Assembly (NCBI GenBank): GCA_003577005.1
Contig: QEUW01000279.1
Span: forward strand, 1 to 10,388
From: Chloroflexota bacterium
Lineage (GTDB): Bacteria; Chloroflexota; Anaerolineae; Caldilineales; Caldilineaceae
Reading direction: 5' to 3'
Length of the DNA: 10,388 bases
The notes beneath the pieces are model-generated. The model saw only the letters and a program-made list of their open reading frames with translations. It was not told the origin of the DNA and made no database searches. Shown here piece after piece: positions 1 through 5,317 of this stretch (position 1 is the stretch's first letter; every line of letters starts with the position of its first letter). The position numbers and the translations under genes were made by a program.

Positions 1-82
1 GCTGGTCGGTATGAACTTTGACAAAGAGCCACGTGCCGTTGGCGCGCGTGCGGATGGTTTCAATCGCGGTAATGGTTGGCAT
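1..82 (-). CDS. Enolase-superfamily enzyme (mandelate racemase/muconate lactonizing type), N-terminus only
   Basis: Read on the minus strand from an ATG at 82-80, 27 codons are visible before the window ends: MPTITAIETIRTRANG, then TWLFVKVHTDQ. This matches the opening beta strands of the enolase-superfamily N-terminal capping domain (typically K-I-x-x-I-E-x-x, then W-L-F-V-K-V-x-T-D-x-G-x-x-G-x-G-E). Members abstract a proton alpha to a carboxylate, for example sugar-acid dehydratases, using metal ligands and a barrel that would lie outside the window. The exact substrate cannot be told. A weak AGGAC ribosome site lies about 9 nt before the start, and a TATAAT hexamer on the same strand at 146-141 could serve it. 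The gene is divergent from the regulator at 558. The family call rests on about 25 residues, so it is likely but not certain. Confidence 0.62.
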   Translation of the reverse strand, partial: MPTITAIETIRTRANGTWLFVKVHTDQ

Positions 83-557
83 AAGCGTTGCGTCCTGATA
101 GTTGGGTGTAGAATGGGCGGCGCGTGACCGCGCCAGGGGTATTATACAAAATTGATGAGCGTCGCGCCATTTGCCTCCGGGTCTTGGAAGCGCTCCAAGT
201 ATGAGGCGAGAAGATGACTGTCACCAAAGCTGGCGCAAATCGCATTGACGCCCAGGTGGACATGTTATACCACCATATTATACCATATTGTTGTCACTCC
301 AACCGAATGAATCCATCGGGGGATTACAGTTCCTCGGCGCTCCGGCTGTCGATACGGGGAGACGCTTTGCGCGAGCCACTCCGGGATTGGAGCGCCATTG
401 CATGGCAACCTGGTGGTTGTCTGCCACAACACATCATCGAGCCTGACGAAGGCATTCATGTTAGCAGCCCGTACCAAAATGCTCTTTCGGAGCGTTGTCA
501 GTTGTCTACACTGACGGCGGGATTGCCAGTGGAAGTCTATTTCTAAGGAAGCGTGCT
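83..557. other. Divergent intergenic region without a supportable gene
   Basis: About 475 bp between the leftward enolase-type gene and the LuxR-type regulator. It holds two minus-strand TATAAT hexamers (146-141 and 282-277) and an 8-bp direct repeat TTATACCA at 265-272 and 278-285 (13-bp period). A small inverted repeat GTCAGT/ACTGAC at 497-502 and 510-515 lies just before the regulator gene. The open frame at 214-546 has no ribosome site and no recognisable protein. The direct repeat next to a -10 hexamer could be an operator. Confidence 0.4.
141..146 (-). promoter_or_regulatory. Candidate -10 element (TATAAT) for the leftward gene
   Basis: Minus-strand TATAAT, 58 bp upstream of the start at 82, giving a plausible leader of about 50 nt. 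No convincing -35 is present at 17-18 bp (TGGCGC region), so an activator would be expected if this is real. Another minus-strand TATAAT lies at 282-277. Confidence 0.3.
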
Positions 558-1808
558 ATGTTTCTTGGGCTCGTTAGGACAACCAAGGCGGATGAATATT
601 ATGAACGGCCCGGTTACGGCTTAATCGAACAGGCCGGAAGGTGCCTGGATGAGGGGGAGGTGAACAAAGCGGAGGCTCTCCTGTTGGTCCTACAGAATGT
701 CCAGCGTGACGCCACTTCTCCTTCGCTCAACTTTACGTGGGCTTCGATGCTCGCTGAGAGCTATCTACAGCAAGGCAGGTTGCATCTGGCGGCAGCCACC
801 TACCACCCGTTGCTCGACCGCATTGTCGAGCCGCCTCGGGAGCCTGCCGAATTTATCTTTTTCTATGGCTTGTGCGATCTCTACTACGAATGGGGGCGAC
901 TTGATCATGTGCAACAATATATGAGCAAATGTCTTGTGGCTATTGCCCAGCAGGGGCTGCCGCGCGTCTGGGCGTTGGGGGGGTATCTGCGTCTGGGCTG
1001 GAGCCTGTGGGCTGCAGGGCAGGACAGAGCGGCTGCTGCTGCGATCCGAAAGGCTGCATCAATCGCCCGGCAGGCGCAGGATCCCGGCTGCGCCGAACTG
1101 GTGCAGGCGCACCAGGCGAAATTTCGTCTGCGCCACGACGATCTCAAGGGCGCGCTGCGCCAACTACGAAAAGATCGCTTTGGGCCGGATGACCCTATCA
1201 CCTATGGGGCTCAATTTGCTCACATGACATTGGGTAGAGCTCTGATGGCACAGGGCGATACCTTAAATGCACTGCGGATGTTGGATCGTTACGTAGCCGC
1301 CGCCGCAGAAGCAGGTCGGGGACGAGATGTTGTCGAATTGCTGGTCTTACAGGCGCTGGCCTACAAGACGCACGGTGATCTTCCCAATGCGACAGCCGCT
1401 CTAGCTGAGGCGCTCTGCCGGGCGGAACGAGAGGAATATATACAGACTTTTTTGGACGAAGGGCTGCCGCTAGCCGAACTACTACACCATTCGGCTGCGC
1501 AAGGTGTAACGCTGGCCTATGTAAACAGATTGCTTGCGGCCTTTGCAAATTCGCCATTGTATGTTATGCGTGCATATGGCTCGGATTACGTAACGCAAGA
1601 TCCCCTCATATTTATCGAGAAAATGAGTCGACGAGAAATAGAAGTGTTGCGCCTCGTGGCAGCCGGGTGCTCCAATCAGGACATCGCAATCCGATTGTCT
1701 ATTGCCACAAGCACGGTAAAAAAGCATTTGGGGAATATTCTTGCCAAGCTTGGCGTAAGGAACCGCACCCAGGCCGCGGCCAGAGCGCGCGAGCTAAAGC
1801 TAGTCTAG
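558..1808 (+). CDS. TPR-repeat transcriptional regulator with LuxR-type HTH (MalT-like, no ATPase)
   Basis: 416 aa from the ATG at 558, chosen because AAGGAA at 545-550 sits 7 nt upstream; the upstream in-frame TTG at 495 has no ribosome site. Residues about 20-330 are alternating amphipathic helices with TPR-like signatures (for example AESYLQQGRLHLAAATY and GRALMAQGDTLNALRMLDRY). Residues 356-416 are a complete LuxR/GerE DNA-binding domain: MSRREIEVLRLVAAG, SNQDIA, then recognition helix TSTVKKHLGNILAKLGV and NRTQAAARAREL. MalT/LAL regulators are about 900 aa with an N-terminal STAND ATPase; here only the sensor-like TPR part and the HTH remain. The protein presumably binds a ligand or partner protein through the TPR superhelix and DNA through the HTH. 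It lies directly upstream of a second regulator of a different class. A two-step cascade is possible but not shown by sequence. Confidence 0.9.
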   Translation: MFLGLVRTTKADEYYERPGYGLIEQAGRCLDEGEVNKAEALLLVLQNVQRDATSPSLNFTWASMLAESYLQQGRLHLAAATYHPLLDRIVEPPREPAEFIFFYGLCDLYYEWGRLDHVQQYMSKCLVAIAQQGLPRVWALGGYLRLGWSLWAAGQDRAAAAAIRKAASIARQAQDPGCAELVQAHQAKFRLRHDDLKGALRQLRKDRFGPDDPITYGAQFAHMTLGRALMAQGDTLNALRMLDRYVAAAAEAGRGRDVVELLVLQALAYKTHGDLPNATAALAEALCRAEREEYIQTFLDEGLPLAELLHHSAAQGVTLAYVNRLLAAFANSPLYVMRAYGSDYVTQDPLIFIEKMSRREIEVLRLVAAGCSNQDIAIRLSIATSTVKKHLGNILAKLGVRNRTQAAARARELKLV

Positions 1809-2080
1809 GCCGCACCTGAATGCGCTCTCCGGCTTGGCCGATTTGATCGCGTCTACAAAATACTACTTTTGGGGACTGACTTTCACCTTCAGCGCTGCTA
1901 TACTGTCTCTGATTTCCATTTATCACCGCTGTCTCAAATCAGAATTATGAACATTGTTTGTCGCCAACGCAATCTCTGGCTCGGTCCATTTCTGTCTGGG
2001 CGGCGGGCTGAGGCAGGATGCCCGGGTACTTATCAGAGTTGCAATCGCGGTCATCGTAGCGTTCGTCACAACCCATCGCG
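1809..2080 (+). other. Intergenic region between the two regulators
   Basis: 272 bp with no supportable gene and no clear terminator after the LuxR-type gene. It carries a candidate sigma70-type promoter (1876-1904). Just downstream is a 7-bp inverted repeat CTGATTT/AAATCAG at 1909-1915 and 1936-1942, around the predicted start of transcription, where an operator or leader hairpin could act. The short open frames here lack ribosome sites. Confidence 0.4.
1876..1904 (+). promoter_or_regulatory. Candidate promoter of the SARP gene
   Basis: CTGACT (1876-1881, 4 of 6 to TTGACA), exactly 17 bp, then TATACT (1899-1904, 5 of 6 to TATAAT). It would give a leader of about 170 nt before the SARP start at 2081. 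This suggests the SARP can be made independently of the upstream regulator gene. Confidence 0.4.
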
Positions 2081-3562
2081 ATGCCATCGATCTCAAATCA
2101 CCCCGCTGAAATCGATATTGATTGGCGTACTGTTGGGCAGTTGCTCGAAGCAGGCCAGTATGACCAGGTTGTTGACTTGCTGGACCTGTCAGGGCGGACC
2201 GGCGAGCAGGTTGAGCACCCTCTCCTCACGCCCGCGGTGGCTGCCGTCCATCAGATCTCCCTCGCCTGCCGCCAGTGTCGCGCCGATGTAGAGTGGCATC
2301 GCCAGGCCGGTGAAGCGGCCACACATCACGAAGACCAGTTGCGAGCCTATGCCCAGGTCTTTATTGAACGGATCTATGAGTGGCAAACCGGTGAAACGCG
2401 TGAAGCAGCCTCGTCCGACGAAATCCAGCCGGCAGAATTTGAGGTTCGTCAGGTGGGCGAACCCACTGATTGGTGGCAACGAATTCTGCAACGGCTTCGG
2501 CAGACAAAGCAGTGGATCAGAAGCTGGCTTGCGGTGCTCATCCCACTCGACCCGCGCAGAATACGGCCGCCTGATGTGCCTTCTGGGGAAAGAGCGGAAC
2601 AAGAAATCGAGCAGGTGATTCCCTCCTCGGTGGAGCCGGCAGAGCCGACTGCTGCCCCGCCGGTTGAGACAGCCGTGCAAGCGCATGTGCCTGAGCCTCC
2701 TACACCCACCGTTGAGACAGCTACTGTCACTTCCGCACCGGAAGATGAAACCGCCTCTACACCACCCGCTGAGGCGGGAGAACCAGGCCGGCAAAGACCG
2801 CCTTCGCTGGCCGCCTATTGTCTTGGGCTGTTCCGCGTATATCTGGACCAGCAACCAGTCGCAGAGTGGCCGAGCAGCAAGGGTCAGACAATTTTCAAAT
2901 ATCTGGTCACCCATCGCGAGCGTCCCGTGGCCAAAGAAGTTTTGATGGAGCTGTTCTGGCCGGAAGCAGCCCCGGACGCCGCTCGCAACAATCTCAACGT
3001 CGCCATTTATGGCCTGCGACGTGCGCTCCGTCGCAGTCACCCAGATTTCTCGCATGTCCTGTTTCACAATGATTGTTATCTCCTTAATCCTGAACTGCAC
3101 ATTTGGGTGGACGTTGAAGAATTCACCCAACATCTCAGGAATGGCCGTCGATTGGAACAGCTGGCGGAACTGGAGGAGGCAGTTCGTGAATATCGCATGG
3201 CCGAAGCACTCTATCAGGGTGAATTCTTAGAGGAAGATCGTTATGAAGATTGGCTTCTGCCTCAACGGCAAAATCTTCAAGACGAGTACCTCGCCTTACT
3301 CGACCGCCTGGGTGACTATTATCTAGAACGGCAAGAGTACGACCTCTGTGTTGTGATGACCAACAAGATAGTTGCCATCGACGCCTGCCGCGAGGACGCA
3401 CAACGGCGCCTGATGCGTTGCTACAGCCGGCAGGGTCATTATCATCTGGCGCTACGCCAGTATCATCTTTGTGTCGAAGCGTTAGCTCGTGAACTCGATG
3501 TCGGTCCCAGCCAAGCCACACAGGATCTGTATGAGAAAATTCAGCGGCAACAGCCCGTATGA
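2081..3562 (+). CDS. SARP-family transcriptional activator (winged helix + BTAD)
   Basis: 493 aa. The ATG at 2081 is the first start after an in-frame TAG at 2057; there is no clear Shine-Dalgarno, so an internal start is possible. Residues 1-110 are helical. Residues 130-170 are Trp/Arg-rich (DWWQRILQRLRQTKQWIRSW). Residues about 170-240 are a Pro/Glu/Thr-rich flexible linker. Residues 243-345 match the OmpR-like winged helix of SARPs (YCLGLFRVYLDQQPVAEWPS, then LFWPEAAPDAARNNLNVAIY and GLRRAL). Residues about 350-490 are a bacterial transcriptional activator domain of TPR type (YQGEFLEEDRYEDW, CREDAQRRLMRCYSRQGHY, LARELDVGPSQAT). SARPs bind 11-bp-phased direct repeats near the -10 and activate pathway genes. 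Two such arrays occur downstream, at 3589 and 4426, so this is their likely regulator. The long N-terminal part is not typical of the short Streptomyces SARPs and may be a signal-input region. Confidence 0.93.
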   Translation: MPSISNHPAEIDIDWRTVGQLLEAGQYDQVVDLLDLSGRTGEQVEHPLLTPAVAAVHQISLACRQCRADVEWHRQAGEAATHHEDQLRAYAQVFIERIYEWQTGETREAASSDEIQPAEFEVRQVGEPTDWWQRILQRLRQTKQWIRSWLAVLIPLDPRRIRPPDVPSGERAEQEIEQVIPSSVEPAEPTAAPPVETAVQAHVPEPPTPTVETATVTSAPEDETASTPPAEAGEPGRQRPPSLAAYCLGLFRVYLDQQPVAEWPSSKGQTIFKYLVTHRERPVAKEVLMELFWPEAAPDAARNNLNVAIYGLRRALRRSHPDFSHVLFHNDCYLLNPELHIWVDVEEFTQHLRNGRRLEQLAELEEAVREYRMAEALYQGEFLEEDRYEDWLLPQRQNLQDEYLALLDRLGDYYLERQEYDLCVVMTNKIVAIDACREDAQRRLMRCYSRQGHYHLALRQYHLCVEALARELDVGPSQATQDLYEKIQRQQPV

Positions 3563-3588
3563 CCCACTTAACTCTGGCCAGTTTCAAA

Positions 3589-3631
3589 TTAAGCGCCGGT
3601 TAACGGCCGTTTAAGCTCGGCCACATATGAT
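3589..3631 (+). promoter_or_regulatory. SARP-box promoter: three 11-bp-phased direct repeats plus -10
   Basis: Three contiguous 11-mers start with TTAA at 3589, 3600 and 3611: TTAAGCGCCGG, TTAACGGCCGT, TTAAGCTCGGC. The last heptamer ends at 3617 and exactly 8 bp later comes TATGAT (3626-3631), a 5-of-6 match to the -10 consensus. There is no independent -35 hexamer; the repeats occupy its place. This is the layout known for SARP operators in Streptomyces. The site lies 27 bp after the SARP stop codon and about 85 bp before the 81-aa gene. The leader would be about 77 nt. Confidence 0.7.
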
Positions 3632-3714
3632 TCACCTGCAAGACTCAGAATCGTTATCATGTTGTCGTTGCCATAGCTTAGTGAGTCGTGGTCAGTATAC
3701 AAGGAGAAAAATCT

Positions 3715-3960
3715 ATGATGGTTCATCTATCCACAACGAATGAGTGGGTCTCCTTTGCCTCATTTGTGGTGGAGTTTCAAACGCGTACGCTTACAGGTGA
3801 GCTACAAGAGCAGCAGACCAAAGTGCATCTCATCGAGACCGACACTTGTGCTCACTGGCCAGGCATCGAAAAGGAGCGGCTGTGCCAATGGATCCTGGAT
3901 CGAGCGCAAGAGCGCCTGGCAGCGTTGGCAAAAGAAAAGGAGCAAGAAGAGGTGGGATAA
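3715..3960 (+). CDS. Unrecognised 81-aa protein, EFQ/WPG domain
   Basis: 81 aa. The start is placed at the ATG at 3715 (a second ATG follows at 3718) because AAGGAG at 3700-3705 lies 9 nt upstream. I do not recognise a named family. The core, residues 10-70, reads EWVSFASFVVEFQT, a variable Gln/Glu-rich stretch with KVHLIETD, then HWPGIEKERLCQWIL and a charged C-terminal helix. The same order of motifs occurs at residues 101-165 of the protein at 5318 (GWEAFARFVVEFQT, then AWPGLQVEQLCTWIL), so this is a genuine conserved domain, found here alone and there inside a larger protein. The pattern suggests two or three beta strands followed by a helix. There is no signal peptide or membrane segment. 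It is the first gene after a SARP-box promoter. A binding or adaptor role is more likely than catalysis, but this is inference. Confidence 0.8.
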   Translation: MMVHLSTTNEWVSFASFVVEFQTRTLTGELQEQQTKVHLIETDTCAHWPGIEKERLCQWILDRAQERLAALAKEKEQEEVG

Positions 3961-3990
3961 GCACTTAAAAGGGAATTAACCGATAAGCTG

Positions 3991-4029
3991 TTCAGTCGAG
4001 GCTGACTCGGCTGAATAGCCTTCGACTGA
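3991..4029 (+). promoter_or_regulatory. Mutually exclusive RNA hairpins
   Basis: TTCAGTCGAG (3991-4000) pairs over 10 bp (one G-U) with CTCGGCTGAA (4006-4015), with a 5-nt loop. The core TCAGTCGA (3992-3999) is also perfectly complementary to TCGACTGA (4022-4029). Only one pairing can form at a time. No U-tract follows, so it is not a standard intrinsic terminator. It sits 31 bp after the stop of the 81-aa gene and just before a GGAG at 4041. Confidence 0.35.
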
Positions 4030-4053
4030 GCATATCTTCTGGAGAAAACGATT

Positions 4054-4131
4054 GTGCTCATGACGATTACCCGAATTCAGATGTACCACACTCCAGTCTT
4101 TGCCCCCTTGGAACCCCGCTGTCAATCATGA
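4054..4131 (+). CDS. Possible micropeptide frame (25 aa, GTG start)
   Basis: GGAG at 4041-4044 is 9 nt before GTG at 4054, giving 25 codons (VLMTITRIQMYHTPVFAP, then LEPRCQS) and a TGA at 4129. The TGA overlaps the ATG of a second 26-codon frame (4128-4208, beginning MSQCRVANQYHRWLDSLP) in an ATGA arrangement. Neither peptide resembles anything I know. At this length both frames could easily be chance; the ribosome site and the ATGA overlap are the only support. Confidence 0.15.
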   Translation: MLMTITRIQMYHTPVFAPLEPRCQS

Positions 4132-4425
4132 GTCAATGCAGGGTTGCAAACCAATATCACCGGTGGCTGGATAGTCTCCCCAAAAACAACCTTCAATCTC
4201 TTCGGTGAACAATCAGCGCACACTCGAGGTTCATCCAGATTCTATTGATCTGTGAAGTGACCAGATCTGACAGAACTTCTAATTGGCGCGCCACAGAGCC
4301 AACGCGGTTAGAAGGCCCCAGCAGCCTCAGGCTACCGCTGGTTCATTTAGAACCTTCACCAGAATCTGTTCCTCAGCAATGCTCAACCCATGATCAGCAA
4401 AAATTCGCTGGCCACTTAATTCTAA

Positions 4426-4479
4426 ATTCGTGCCGGTTAAGCGCTAAAACAGTGCGCATTAAGCGCCCCCCGCTACCAT
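4426..4479 (+). promoter_or_regulatory. SARP-box promoter: 11-bp-phased repeats plus -10, second copy
   Basis: In strict 11-bp register: ATTCGTGCCGG (4426), TTAAGCGCTAA (4437), AACAGTGCGCA (4448, degenerate) and TTAAGCGCCCC (4459). The two best repeats are 22 bp apart. The last heptamer ends at 4465, and 8 bp later comes TACCAT (4474-4479), a weak 4-of-6 -10. Phasing and distance to the -10 are identical to the array at 3589-3631. It is placed about 180 bp before the 142-aa gene. The poor -10 and absent -35 imply activator dependence. Confidence 0.62.
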
Positions 4480-4540
4480 GCAATTGTACTGGTTAGCTGT
4501 AAGGAGCAATTGAGCAGTTTCACAAGAAAACGTTGTAGAG

Positions 4541-4561
4541 AGGAGGCAGCCTATGACCTGA
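4541..4561 (+). promoter_or_regulatory. Strong ribosome site followed by a two-codon ORF in the leader
   Basis: AGGAGG (4541-4546), 6 nt, then ATG ACC TGA (4553-4561). A near-perfect initiation site thus opens a Met-Thr-stop frame about 100 nt before the real gene start at 4662. It may be a decoy or leader element affecting translation or mRNA stability. It may also be fortuitous. Confidence 0.25.
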
Positions 4562-4661
4562 TAAACACATGGACAAAGAGGATGGTCATCAGCAACCAGT
4601 ACAAAACAGAGAGCATCGTCGTTGGAACAGAACCCCTCGTTTATTGAAAAGGAGATACAAC

Positions 4662-5090
4662 ATGGCAGGTCAACCTACCGCCAATCCGGTCCTCACGTTC
4701 GATGTCACCGGCTTGACCGTCAATGAACCCGGCTTAGCGCCTACGACCGTCATCGAGGATAGTGCGGATTTCGAATTCAACGTTAGCTTTGAATTTGGCG
4801 GGTTCTTTGCACCATTCCTTGTCGGCTTGGGCATTCCGTGCAATGTTACCGTTCGATTTGAGTCCCTTGGCGATGGACCTGAAGGGGTTGAACCTCAGCC
4901 CCCCCTGCCCCCCGTGATAGTCACAACGGTGGCAGGCATCCTGAACTATGTGGGAACCATTCCTGTCCCCGCCACAGATCTGTTGTCGACGGTGGGAACC
5001 TATCGGTTGGTGGGTGTCGTGGTCGTCCCCGGATCTCCACTCGCCGGTTTTACTAGTGGCGTGGATATCCTCCAGATCATCGAAGGCTAA
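4662..5090 (+). CDS. Unrecognised 142-aa all-beta protein, shares C-terminal fold with the protein at 5318
   Basis: 142 aa. The ATG at 4662 is preceded by AAAAGGAG at 4647-4654 (7-nt spacing), which beats the upstream ATG at 4569. The protein has very few charged residues and is dominated by short beta strands, Gly and Pro (NPVLTFDVTGLTVNEPG, DFEFNVSFEFGG, CNVTVRFESLG, LPPVIVTTVAG, GTYRLVGVVVVPGSPLAG). This fits an immunoglobulin-like or jelly-roll sandwich. Its end (GTYRLVGVVVVPGSPLAGF) aligns with the end of the 316-aa protein (GLYRLWVVVSLQGKPPIVG). A central Cys-strand segment is also similar (PCNVTVRFE against RCSAQFYMRD). There is no signal peptide, so it is probably cytosolic despite its secreted-like composition. 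It lies under the second SARP-box promoter and is presumably co-regulated with the 81-aa protein. A structural or ligand-binding role is inferred. Confidence 0.82.
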   Translation: MAGQPTANPVLTFDVTGLTVNEPGLAPTTVIEDSADFEFNVSFEFGGFFAPFLVGLGIPCNVTVRFESLGDGPEGVEPQPPLPPVIVTTVAGILNYVGTIPVPATDLLSTVGTYRLVGVVVVPGSPLAGFTSGVDILQIIEG

Positions 5091-5110
5091 CCGTTACCGA
5101 CTCATTATGC

Positions 5111-5152
5111 TAAGACACTGTGCTGGCCGCGCTGGTCAGCACAGTGTGCTTA
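5111..5152 (+). terminator. Long hairpin after the 142-aa gene (no U-tract)
   Basis: TAAGACACTGTGCTGGCC (5111-5128) pairs with GGTCAGCACAGTGTGCTTA (5134-5152) around a 5-nt loop, about 18 bp with one G-U and one bulged G. It starts 20 bp after the stop codon. Without a U-tract it is more likely an mRNA 3' stabiliser or processing site, or a partial attenuator, than a strong intrinsic terminator. That would let some transcription reach the next gene. Confidence 0.45.
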
Positions 5153-5317
5153 CTCGCTGCGTCATTGCTTCGGCCCCTGGTCTTCCGAGAGTGCTTGGCA
5201 ACAGAAACGACATTCGTCGGCAGGTGTTTGGATTTGTCTGCAGCTGATGTCTTGCGCTCAATGACCATCGTTTCTTTGCGTTGATTCTGTCGTCAAACAA
5301 GATAGGTGGAGTCTCCT

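Larger units (their letters stand above)
3961..4661 (+). other. 701-bp intergenic region with hairpin switch, micro-ORFs and second SARP-box promoter
   Basis: No full-size gene is supportable. In order it holds the alternative hairpins at 3991-4029, two tiny overlapping reading frames at 4054-4131 and 4128-4208, a stretch without visible features to about 4410, the SARP-box array and -10 at 4426-4479, and a leader of about 175 nt. The leader carries AGGAGG followed by a two-codon ORF (4541-4561). A 45-codon frame from a TTG at 4510 to 4647 has AGA/AGG-rich codon use unlike the neighbours and is probably not a gene. Confidence 0.45.

Noticed and set aside
214..546. 110-codon plus-strand frame before the LuxR-type gene
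   Set aside because: It has no ribosome site, an atypical composition, no recognisable domain, and it overlaps the divergent promoter region.
2189..3133. 314-aa open frame on the minus strand
   Set aside because: It lies wholly opposite the SARP gene, which has unmistakable domain motifs. The product is Arg/Cys/His-rich with no family pattern and no ribosome site, so it is an antisense shadow of biased codons.
4510..4647. 45-codon TTG frame ending 14 bp before the 142-aa gene
   Set aside because: AAGGAG is only 3 nt from the TTG, and AGA/AGG/AAA codons are frequent, unlike neighbouring genes. It is probably leader RNA.
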